Part shown: positions 49,050 through 60,500 of the stretch, one piece after another
Layout: each line of letters starts with the position of its first letter
Numbering within the stretch: position 1 is the stretch's first letter
Source: Aptenodytes patagonicus
Taxonomy: Eukaryota; Chordata; Aves; Sphenisciformes; Spheniscidae
DNA: 64,000 nucleotides
Assembly (NCBI RefSeq): GCF_965638725.1
Contig: NC_134957.1
Coordinates: forward strand, 18,624,101-18,688,100
Direction: 5' to 3'
Notes under the pieces: model-generated
The model's input: only the letters and a program-made list of their open reading frames with translations
The model's database searches: none
What the model was told of the DNA's origin: nothing
Position numbers and translations under genes: made by a program

Positions 49050-49795
49050 AGATGTTTCCCCAAGTGTGACATAACCATATCGTCCAGTGTCTCCTCTAGT
49101 CCGTGCTCTAGAACAGAACAATTTATATGATAGTTAATACAACTCCATGAGTTTTTTTGTAACATTTGCAGAAATGTGTATTTCATAGAATTTCTAGCTC
49201 AAAATTTAGAAGTTTTAAGTTTCAGAATGTTTTGAATTTAGGGTTTTTCTTTTTTTTTTGTAAGAGGATTAAAAAAATACCAACTACTAAATAGTGTAAT
49301 GTCTTTTTTTTCTCTTTGTACTGTCAAGTACAAAATATTTTTCACTTCAAGATTAGGTCCTAATTAATAACTAGTTACTAATTTTACATTACTTAACTTT
49401 GGACTCTGCTTTGCATTTACGCAGAACTGGGCAAGTCCCCTCTTACAGCCTTAGGAAAATTGCTTACATTAAGATGTCCTTGCCTTGGGTGGGCTGTGTG
49501 ACTATCAGTCATAGAGTTCCTAAAGACATTCCAGAAGTGGCACCATGAGGATCCCCACTAACTGGTTTCCCATCATACCAGGCTCTCTGCCCTGTAAGTA
49601 GGCAGAACTGGCCACCACTGCCGGGCTATACAAAATTTGTAGTTTGCACAAATGATCAAAAGCTTTAGCAATGCACTGAGTAACTGAGAACAACCAGTGG
49701 AGAACATCGTTCTTTGCTTTTAGATATTTTCTGTACTTGAAACAAACCACCCCTGCGTACAATTTTAAAAAATAAATTATTTTTGCATGACAGCG
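49050..49795 (+). other. SH2D1A: Candidate SH2D1A 3' UTR with poly(A) signal
   Basis: This is non-coding sequence after the stop. AATAAA at 49771-49776 is the clearest + strand signal before a change in composition; an ATTAAA near 49268 is an earlier alternative. The true end is not provable from sequence. Confidence 0.5.
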
Positions 49796-52354
49796 TCTCT
49801 GCTTTTCTCTACTATCCGTGTGTGTTTCCATGCTGCTGCTGGGCTCCTGGAGGAGAGGTTTGAATCTACAGGACTCGTCAGCTGTGCAGGGTTAGCACCT
49901 GGCTACCGGAGAACTCAGAGTACATGCCTTTTGCACGCAGGGTTTAACAAGCATGATGACACTGTCCTGCCTGAACTGGCAGACAGTAGCAAACACTTTT
50001 GAACAGACTGGATGTCCTACAGCGCTCTTGTTTCAGGAGACGGTACTGTGTCTGCACTGCAGTCAAAGGGTGGTTGACATGGTCCGGGCTCCTTCTGTGT
50101 GGGTTTCTGCCAGGCAGACTTGCGTGAGCTCCTGTGAGCTTTGGGAGGGACCCCAGCTGGGGCCCAGCGTTGTTTGTGTGTGCTCAGTCTGCGAGGGGGA
50201 TGCATCTGGTCTGGCCTGAAGGTTTGTGCCACTGTTAGTCACCCTTCAACCCGCACAAATGGTCCCGACTATCCAAAAAAGATGATTCTCCCGCACTCCC
50301 TTCCAAAGCACAAGACTAACAGTGATTGCAAATGGACTACAAAAATATATATTTTTAAAAATACAGCTCTAAACATTGTATAGCCACCTTTGGGTTGCTC
50401 CGGTTAAATATTCTGTGCCTATACTTTCAATTTCCTCTGCACAGCTTGGAAGGAAGGAACCGTTTCCTAAGACTTAAAGAGGCTTTTTCCAGAAACACCA
50501 GGCTACAGGCTCAGGAGAACAAACCAGACCAAATTCCAGCAGGCACGGCCAAGCCGTGGCTCGGCAGCAGGGTCCGAGGCTGGTCCCTGGCCGTTCCTGT
50601 CCGGCTTTGTGCTCCTGCACACCATCCTTCCCCAAAGCCAACCGAGCTGCTGGGTGCTGGCAGAGTGCATGTGTGCCCCCAGGCTTCCCGGGAAAGCCCT
50701 TTTGCTTTCTAAGTGCTGGGTCTAAACTCCTGGTTTAACTGGCCTCTCCTGGGAGCAGGAAAGGGTGTGCCTGGAAATGGTCCCTGGCAGATGATTGCAC
50801 CGTGGCGGGGATAAATGTAGTGGGAAGCACTTTGCCCAAGGGCTGTTTCCTATAGAAATGTCCTATTGACAGCTGAGGCTGTCAGTGCTGCATGTGCAAA
50901 CCCTGTGCCACAAGAGCAGCAGCCACTCATCTGCTCTGCGGTGCAGTGAGCTGAGGATAACTGGTTTGACTACGGTTGACTCCAGAAGTGCATTGCTCTT
51001 CTAAAAAATACATAAAATAGGCCAGAAGATGCCATTTTTATTTAAAGCTGAGAATGTCGTTTCAGTTTCTGATGCAAATTATTAAGACAGAGGCTTGTTT
51101 GTGTTGTTTCTTTTGGGTATCCAAGAGTCTGGAATTGCTGTAGGCTTAAACAAGGTGGAAACAGAGAGAGAAGCTCCTGGTACCTGTGGGACAAGGAGTC
51201 GATGTTTGGTTATGGGAACAGTAATATGGAAATTATATAGATTTCCTGCATTGACTTAGGGGGGAAGAGCTACAGATCCTTTCAGAGAGCAGCAGCCGCC
51301 GCATTTTGTGGGCATGACTTCCCAGGTAATGTCTGTATCACCTGCTTCATCCTTTCCACCACCCCCGCTGGGCTGCAGCCACACTGGGACGCAGCCCCTC
51401 GCTGTTGCGGTTGCTCTGCATTGTCCCCCAAGCCCTCCTGTCCCCCCCTTTCCCTGGCTGCCGCAGCCCCGGCTCTGACAGCTGATTTTGCAGCTCACTG
51501 CGGGTACTCTCTGTCCCCTGCCCCGGCCTGCCCTGCTCTGCCTTCTCCCCAGCAAAGGCAATGCTGCTCCTCTGCAGCAACTAATCCTGCCACAGCTCTG
51601 GTTTTGCCTCCGCTAAGCCCTCCCCTACTCCTCGGCTATGGCTGTGACAGACCTCCTGCAGCACTAAATCAATACCGTCTCCCAGGCTGGTTTTCTTCCC
51701 TTTTCTACTAGAGCACCCCTTTGGCCTCGGTTCCTTCTTATCTGTCCAGCCCAGCAATTCCAGCCGCAGCCCTCGCTCCGGGTTATTGCCCAGCCCAGCT
51801 GCTCCCATCTGTTTTTCATCACGTAACCTTTCCTTTAGCCTTAAATACTCCTTCTGCCCCTCTGGTTCACTGTCTCCTCCCCTCTGCTGCATGCGCTGGG
51901 CTTTTTATTTTTCCTCACGTGCATACTTTTGATACACACGGTCATTCATCATCATCTATTTGAGGCCACTCTACAGAATGTGCAGGTACTTAAACTTTGC
52001 TCCTCGTCCCCTACCACCACCGTTGACTTCACCCACTCAGTTCTTGGGAGCGCAAAGGCATTTAGCAGAATTTTTTTCTCTCTCACATTTGTTTTGATGA
52101 AATGTAATAAACGGTGCACAGAAAGTGGCTGTGGTTTCACCTGCAGTGAAACCTGCAGTTATATGCATGAACTTTGGTGAATCAGAAGTAAAATTAAATC
52201 TTGCTAGCAACCCCCTGCCCCCCAACTTTTGAATCAACCAATATTGTCTGAAGCGCTTATTTAGCTGTATGGAAGCACCTTTTACTGACCCGACCAGAGT
52301 ATCCCACCTACATGGTGTAAACAAAGACAACATCACACACCATCAGTTTGCACC
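49796..52354. other. Gap between the convergent SH2D1A and TENM1 3' ends
   Basis: I see no gene. GC-rich patches at 50500-50700 and 51340-51900 carry chance ORFs on both strands. The part at 51400-51900 is strongly pyrimidine-rich on the + strand. The spacing of about 2.5 kb is close to what I recall for human. Confidence 0.55.
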
Positions 52355-52360
52355 TTTATT
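52355..52360 (-). terminator. TENM1: Candidate TENM1 poly(A) signal
   Basis: TTTATT on the + strand is AATAAA on the - strand. It lies about 4.45 kb after the TENM1 stop codon, a distance like the long 3' UTR of mammalian TENM1. Other TTTATT hexamers (for example near 53755-53775) could serve shorter forms. Confidence 0.5.
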
Positions 52361-55300
52361 TTTTAAAAATGAAATAGTCAAAGTACTTTCTTTTTCAAAT
52401 ATCGACACATAATATATTAACTTTTAATATTTACAGCGTGTTGCTGGGATGTTCTTGTAGAAAATGCATGCTTCTGGTCTGAAACCCAGAGCAAAATGCA
52501 TCAGACCATTTAACTGCAGCCATATAACATAAACCTGTACAGTATCCAGTCACTATTCAGCACAGGAGTTAGAGCAGGAATAAAAAAATTGGGATCTATT
52601 GTTTCCTAGCAACGAGGCTGAGGCCATTATAACACAATTTCTGTTAAGATCAGAACCTCTAACTGGTGTTAGACAGAAACTGAAGATCTTGGCATACATT
52701 GTAAACATTTTTACTGTTGATGAGAAAGCTAAAACGGAACGTTACTTTGACATACATCGTATGCTATGCTTCTCTTTCTTGTTTATTGACACTTCTGCCT
52801 GAAGAGTATGAAGATTTTAATGTTTTATCATGGTTCATACAAGTAAAATACTGTCAAGGACACGATCTGATATACTAACATTTATTAAAAGGCTAAAGTC
52901 CACCACGAGATCTAAGGAAAAACTGGAAATTGTCAAACACATTTCCTTAGACAAATAATGGCAGGTGACAAATGCCCGGACAAATCCACAGCGAGTCCGA
53001 CTCCACCGGTCCCAGTTTCTGCCGAGAAGCGATGCCTCCGACAGTCAGGGCGCTTTTGACCTGGTAATGTTTTGTATCAAGGATGGGTTTAAGTAACAGT
53101 CAGCATTTGACAGGGAAAACCCTTACGGCTGTCGGCGGCAGCCTGATCTGAGTGTCACCGCGTTGGATCAGCTGCGCTACGGCGAATCCCCCCCCCGAGC
53201 AAGCTAACACCCTGCCAGGGATCTGTCGATCTCTTTTTGCTCAGGCTCAGGTGGGAGCTCCTCTGCCTAAACCGCGTCCCCCTTCGGAACCGTGCCTTGG
53301 CTTCCAGCAGCACTGATGGCCATTGAGCACCTTGGAAAAGCTGCTGCTCTGTAACCCCGGCCCTGGTCGCTGGCGGAGCGGGGGGCTCGGCGGGCAAGGG
53401 AGCGCAGGGCGGGGATGCCAGAGCTTCGGGAGCGCTCACGGCCAACAAGAGAGGCCACGTCTACCTAGCTAGTGTACAACTGAGAGGACGTTAAAGAGCT
53501 CAGACCAAACAGCTAGGATGTGTATACCGAGATGCACATCGACCAGTTCATATATATTTATTTGGCTATGTTCTACATAGATATCTATATATATATATTT
53601 ATACCTTTGAAATGCTCTAGATTTGCTAAATAAATATGAAAGCAAAGGAAACCTTACTTGTACACACTATTCGTTTGGCTGTCATAAAAAATATAGCATA
53701 TTTCTCATGGTAGGTATTTGCTACAGGATAGTGTGCAACAGTGGTTTTATCTTATTTTATTTTATTTTATTTATTTTTTTCCACTTTCAGAACCTTGTTT
53801 GCAGTGCAGAATGCTAGCATCAAATTATCTGATCTAAATAACAGTATAAATTTCCACGCCATTATTCTTCTTTTTTGCTTTTTCTCATTTGGGTCTCTAG
53901 GCTATAGTGCAAAATTAAAAAAAAAAAGAAAAACTACAAAAAACAACACTGAGAAATTGGTCTATCTACTAGGAAAAAAAAAATGGAGACTGAAATATTC
54001 CCTGCCTCCATCTGAGGTTGTTCATGAACAAGATGGTCCAACGCTATTTGTTTGCTACCGTTCTCACGAATCACTGCTGGCTGGCCCCTGTGTAGCTACG
54101 ACTTCAGTCTCCAGTGCTCTTTCGGTAATAACTCGTTTCTTTAGCACTGTCATCTCAACACGACATTTTTATTTAGTTTCCTAAATTTCTGAAACTGTTA
54201 CGATGAAGGCGTTTTTTTGTTTTTTTTTTGCTTTTGTAACCGGGCCATGTAATGTCATGTGATTCTTTATACATCCATATTCTCATTAGAAATATTGTTC
54301 AAAAAGGTACCTTAGACTGCACCCAGGAACTGGGAAAATGCCAAATCTACTTTCAGTGACAAACTTGTAACACATTTCACTCTTTGACCTTTTGGCATAA
54401 TATGAGAACAACAGTAATCAAGGCAGTATTAAAAAACACAGCTGTAGGTAATACAAAGTGCATTTCCCGCATATAATACAAATATAACTTTAAGAAACTA
54501 AAGGCACAAGCTAACTAAATGTGTATTACATACTAGAAATGCACAGTTCAAGGTAATTCTAATAGCTTCAAATATTTGTTTATAATGGATATTTAAAGCA
54601 GTTTGAAAATGATATCTCAGTAGTGAATTGCAAAAAAGTATAATTGCTTAAAATATAAGTAAAATAGACTCTAATATTGACATCTTGGATCAGTGATAAA
54701 ATACATCATCACGTTTATGAATGCACTCTCTATATACAATTCATAAATTATTCTTCCGTTGATTAAAAGCGTATTAGAGGCTCAAGGATTCGAAGGTCCA
54801 TTTTTAGGCTGGTGTGGAGGTATTCAAATTCTCCATGATTGTATGGAAAATTACGGAAATCAGAGCTGTCAAGCCCGGCTGTTGTCAGCTCCCAATTCTG
54901 TACATTAGTTAATGATGAGCCCGATCAAAATGTGTATGTGCAGGTTTTGGTCCACAATTCCCCCTGGCTGGGGAGTAGAGGGTGGTTTTAGGGGCCAGGC
55001 TCTCGCTCAGCCTGATCCTGCACCCTCAAAGCTGCGCTGGCTCCCGGGGGAGCGGAGGGAGTCTGGAAAGAGACGCTAATGGTGTGAGGCTGAGACCCGA
55101 GTCCAAAACCCTGGGGGGGTTCAGGTCTCAGGTGCCAGTTCAGGCTCATCTCTAACTTTGGTACAGTCTGCTCCACTTGCCCAAAAACAAGGGAAAAAAG
55201 AAAACTGGAAAGAAAGGAAGAAAGACAAAGAAAGCACTTTGTTAGCTTCAGTAAATATGAGCAGAAATTGTTTCAATATATTTACTATGTCTGTTTTGAA

Positions 55301-56810
55301 AGAAATGTGCAATAACATCACTGTTACGGATACACAGGCTCTATAACAAGACTTCTAGCTCCCTCTGAAAGTCAGTAAAGGAAATCTGCTTACCCGTCCC
55401 CCCCTCCCCGTGTGCCCTCCCATCCCGATAATCAGGTCTTTTAAAAATGACAAGCTGAAAGAAGGATCACCTACTCTGCTGTGAAATAACTGTGCCAGCA
55501 GTGCATGATACCTTGGGAAATAAAAATTTCTGCCCATGCAATATAATGTTTTTCTATGTGCTCTAGATATTGAGCTGAAAAGTGAAGAGTCATCCCCAAA
55601 ATGTTCTACGTTTATCAACATATTTACTATCCACACTTAGGTTCATCAACTCCCAACCCACCAATCTTCTTCAGACTGGAAAAAATGAGTAATACAACAG
55701 GATTATTAATTTGAGATGAAAAGAATGCGATGCCTAAACCCAACAACACTGCAATTTCCAAATGATCTGTGAGAAGACGAGTCCTGGCCCAATGACTACG
55801 GACAGGACTGATCCTGTTGTTACGGCTTGTTGTTACTGCACCGTGTGGGCCCTCCCAGCTGGGTAACGAGGGTTGTCCCAAAAGCCCTGAGTTAAAGCCC
55901 AGTCTGGAGCACACTGATGTCAGTGGAGAGGCTCCTGTCGACCACAGTGCTCGCAAAGCCCTCCTTTGGCCAGCCCTGACGCCTGGCTGAAGCCCAGCGG
56001 CGCGGTGGCACCCTGCACCCCTCCGCCAGGAAGATCAGCAGCTCTACGTGTGCTGCCGGACTCCAGCATAACCCAGTGCCGAGGGAAACCTCGGGAGAGA
56101 GGCCCCCACGTGCAAAAGTAGACGCAACATGGTGTTTCGTCACCGAGTGGCTGGGAGGTGGCTACGGCTGAGCAAAGCTGAAGGCCATACGGGACAGCCT
56201 TTCTGTACTGTATCCAATACAAGTCGGGTTTCCCAGGTTAGAAAATCCCTTAGATCATAGCTGTGAGGAATGACATATGCGGGGTTGGTGAGCAACTGCG
56301 AAGTTTCCATACACAGTCTGGTTTCTGTATGCAATCCCTTGAACTTACGGGAGATCTCACTGGGATAAAAACTACCCAGTAAACACGGGTGGCAGAATCA
56401 GGCTCTGTAACCTTTTAAATAATTGGTGAATTATTAAATCAACAACAACAAAAAAGTCGCGTTTCTTTAGAAGAAGGCAGAGCACGCTGCGCTCCCCCCT
56501 ACCCCGCAGGGATGTGCGGTGTCACCCCGGGCACCTTGCGCGCAGGTTGCGCTGCTCAGCTGTCAGGACTCTGCTTCTGAAATTTTTGAATACTGCCACA
56601 CAAGAACTAAAAATCGTCACTGTCATCTCTCAAAGAGTTAAACGAACAATATTAAAATACCATCTTCTGTCACATTTAAAGGCAGTTGGATATGTTTTTT
56701 CCTCTATATTTATATATACAGAGTTCTGATCTAGAAAAACCAATACAATAAACCATTTTACGTTTAAAAACAGGCAGTCTTTGGTGACGCAAAGGCAGAG
56801 ATTTTCTTTG
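52355..56810 (-). other. TENM1: Candidate TENM1 3' UTR (about 4.5 kb)
   Basis: The sequence is mostly AT-rich, with several long T/A runs. A sharply GC-rich island at about 53120-53460 is unlike its surroundings. No coding frame with recognisable content is present on either strand. The UTR extent is inferred from the poly(A) hexamer and from the known length of mammalian TENM1 3' UTRs. Confidence 0.6.
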
Positions 56811-57569
56811 TTACCTTCTGCCTATTTCACTCTGTCTCATAAAGTGAATATTATTGGCACTGTCAGAAAGTTCGAGATACTGCTCCACAGATAAAACAAA
56901 ATATCCATCGTAGCCTTGTACCCGCCCAGTGCTTAAAAGCTGCTGTTTCTCTCCATCTGTCCATGCCCTAATACCTTCTTCCCCTTCCTGCAGCCGTCTC
57001 TGCTCCTTAGTCCAGGCCTGAGCCACGGCTCTCTGCCTGGCTATCTCCAAGACATGGTTCTTTTCTTCTTCCACCGTTGTTCCATACCGAACGTTAAAGC
57101 ACAGCGCGCCGTGCTGGAGCTGGATGTCAGCAAAGCGTCTAGTCCTCCCGTTGATCACAGAAGTCATCTGCGACACTGTGACGTTGACGCCATTCTCCAA
57201 GATGCGTCGTCCTCCGGTGTTGCCGATTAGGGTCAAATCTTCTTCCAAAGACCCCAGCTTGATGAAGTAATGCGTGTCTCGTCCCTCTATGGTGAAATGC
57301 AGGTTCTCCAGATAGTGAGCGTTGTTGAGGATGGCAGCAATGCGCCGGCTGTCCTCGTTAGCCACGCCTATAATGTCAGCTGTCACTATACCATCCTTTA
57401 TAGCGAATTTGATGCCTTTTCCGAATACTGAAGGAATAGCTGCAAATCTCGGTTGCTTCACTCCCTCGTAGCACTTGCCATCGCTATACCTGGGTGTCAT
57501 AGGAAGTTGATCCAAGGATATAAAGTTTCGGAGTTGCTTTTGTAGCTCACACTGAATACCAAGGATAGT
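56811..57569 (-). CDS. TENM1: TENM1 last coding exon (GHH-toxin-like domain and TCAP-1)
   Basis: 252 codons plus a TAA stop (56811-56813). The exon starts with [13 protein letters not shown] after the acceptor TTTTCTTTTCCAG. It covers the C-terminal domain related to the bacterial GHH toxin fold, with [33 protein letters not shown] and [17 protein letters not shown]. In teneurins this domain sits outside the beta-barrel; no enzyme activity is claimed here. The last 44 codons are the TCAP-1 region. Confidence 0.97.
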   Translation of the reverse strand, partial: TILGIQCELQKQLRNFISLDQLPMTPRYSDGKCYEGVKQPRFAAIPSVFGKGIKFAIKDGIVTADIIGVANEDSRRIAAILNNAHYLENLHFTIEGRDTHYFIKLGSLEEDLTLIGNTGGRRILENGVNVTVSQMTSVINGRTRRFADIQLQHGALCFNVRYGTTVEEEKNHVLEIARQRAVAQAWTKEQRRLQEGEEGIRAWTDGEKQQLLSTGRVQGYDGYFVLSVEQYLELSDSANNIHFMRQSEIGRR

Positions 57570-60500
57570 CTGGAAAAGAAAATACCAATAGTTTGCAGGC
57601 GAGGCATCTTGCAGTTCATTATAGTGCCTCACAGACCCTACTAATCTCTTAATTGCTTAGAATGGATCTTTAATTTGTTTGGAAAACATTGTGCACATCT
57701 ACAGAGCCTGGGTGTACGCACAGGCTCTCTAATCGCCTAAGGTATTGCTTTCTGTCTCTTGGACTCCTGCGTTTCTAGAAAACAAATGGAAAACATGTTT
57801 ATCACAAATGCTACTTTTGTATTTATTCTTCCTTTTTTTCCTTCCCCCCCCCTTGAATTGTTACTCTAATAGCTGGTCTTTCGACTCTTAGGCGTGGGGA
57901 AACCTGAACTCAAAGCTGTGCTCTTTCGCATGATTCTGTGCTTAGTCTCTGTGCGTCTAATTATGTCTTCTGTAAAATAGCAGTAACAGTTTTTATAGCC
58001 CATTCTTTAAGGAAAGCAGGCTGTGAAGGTCTCAAGACACTAGAACAACGGGAACCACGCAAGTACATCAGATCTGTAGATCTTGCTCCCCATTGAGGCT
58101 AAAAAAACCTCACTCTAACCACCTATTTGTCTTTTAACACTATACCTATCACTACACTTTTTCTGTGCCTTTGTAATAGCTTCGTTAATATCTCAGTAAC
58201 AATTTTACATGGACATGCTCCTACATCTGGAACAAGCTCTGACCCTCCAGCCCTCTGCACTTTGTGCAGTCATTTGTGCATGGGAAAAGAAGTGTGTGAA
58301 ATGCTGCTAACATGAACTCACACCACCTTATACTTCCTTTTCCTGACTACATTAGAGGAAAGGCATCTTTTCTCTCTCATCTTTGCAAACTCATATTTCT
58401 CTGTTAACAGATCCTTGTATGGCCAAATGCAAAACATGAACACCTGCTCAGACTATCGGTAGTTGGTCCTGTTGCAGTTAAATTGATTGCTAGACCCTGG
58501 TAGCCGCTGCATGGCTCTTCTTTACTGAAAATAAGCCCTGGAGCAAGGCTGAGTTTTACAGATTCCTCTACAAATCCATAGCAACATTTCTGTTTTCCTG
58601 CAATAATTATGCAGAGGTACAGACTTGTAAAGCTGTTTATACCCTCAGTGATTTTGCATCTCTTGTGGCATCTTTACTAACAAAGATGAAAATCTGCGGT
58701 TTTAATTTTTTATTTCCACAAAATTTTTTGTAGCTTTTTCAATTTTCAAACACCTTTATCCTTTTGTCTATCCTGCCTCTCAAATTTGGATGGTTTCTCT
58801 GTAAACAGCTGCAGTTTCTTCACTGTGTTCCTAAGAGCTTCTCCTTAAAACCCTCCTCTGCTCTGATGCCTGTACATAATGTGACGACATTAAACTTTCT
58901 AGCATTGTTAGACTATTTGCCTTGCCTATAATGTTGAAAGACACAGTCACATTGTTTCCTTGGTCTCCAACATTTTATAATCAAATTCCTTAATTTAGTA
59001 TTAGAAGCAGCTGAACAGAGTTTTTGCTAACCTTTCCAGGATCCCACTCTTGAGTTTTTGTTTGAAGCTGCAGAAGTTCGTATGTTGTCTCCAAAGCTTC
59101 TATCTCTGGTTTTGGGAATCCAGGTAGTACGTTGTGCAACTGGAAACCAAACAGCTCTAGCCAACTTCCAATGTCTACAAAACAAGAAAAGGATGCTGGC
59201 AATAAGGCACATAAATCCTAGAAAAAGTGAGGGTAGTCTGCAGAAATCCCAGCTATGCAGAAATAACGATTTCACATCAATTTATGTTTTCAGTACTGGT
59301 TACAGCACTTACTGTAGCAAACAAATTATTTGATTACAAAGCACAGCTATACTCAAATCGATAGTGTACCTTCTATCTATTTTTAATGGAAAAAATTCAA
59401 ATTAAGCTGCCGCCATTCTTCCCCTAATTTTAGCACTTAGAAAAGCAGCAGAAACAACTATTAATTATTTTCTTGGTTACCATAAACGCTATAGAAAACA
59501 GAGCAAGCTCAGTAAGATGTTATCTATTGAAGAAATGACTGTAACATATGTAAGATTAGAGCCAAATAGTAACTTTGGATGTATGCAAAAGATTTCTGGA
59601 GTCTTGAATCCATACCAGAATTTGATCAAAAGTTGTGTTTTCATGAGAAGCGGGTTACTTTTACCTGTTGTATACTTAGCAACATCTTGGAGTCTGCCAA
59701 CTGGGTAATTATTTTCAAATGAGTAGAGATTAAATGGTTGTGGGACAGCATTCAGGTGTTTCCATATATGATGATCTGGTGTCGTCCACCGACCAGCAAT
59801 GACATCATAGTCCCGCTGACCCAGATGAACTAATTTAGTAAGAGAATCATAGAGCCCTCCATGAAAACCAATGATAACCTGGAAATCTGGATTAGTGTCC
59901 TGGTAGATCTCTCCATATGGGGTGTACAAAATTTCTTTTATGACTTGGCCCCGACTGCTAAATACAGCTAGAGGTGTTCCAGTGTTATCACAAGCAACAT
60001 AATATTCTTCCCCACTGCTTAATTCCATTGCAATGAGATGACCTTGAAGATCATAATATAGGGATGTTATTTCCGAGCTAGTATGATTGTACAAGTGAGT
60101 AACTCTTATTGGGTTGGAGAGATCAGCATAGAAGAACTGTAAGTGTTGTCCTAGGCTTGATTTGCTTGCAACTCGTCTTCCAAGGCCATCATAACAGTAT
60201 TGCACAGTCCAGCCAGACACTTTGTTGTACGCTTTGTTCAGCAGACCGTTAGAGTTGTACTCAAAGATCTCATTGCCTCTTTGCCTGAGAAAACCATCTT
60301 CGTCCATTTTATATTGAATTTCTCCAAGTCTGGTAATGCGATCTCTCAGATCGTATCTCAGAGGAGTGAGGCGCGCACTGTTTCCATGGCTCAGCAAGTT
60401 GATGTTGCCATTAAGGTCATAGCTGTAGCGCCACTGGGTTTTATCATTCACAGACACAGTCTGAAGTTGACCGTCAGCATCATATTCATAAAAATATCTT

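Noticed and set aside
53741..54184. 147-codon + strand ORF starting in a TTTTA repeat
   Set aside because: It starts in low-complexity T-rich sequence and lies antisense in the TENM1 3' UTR. No recognisable protein features.
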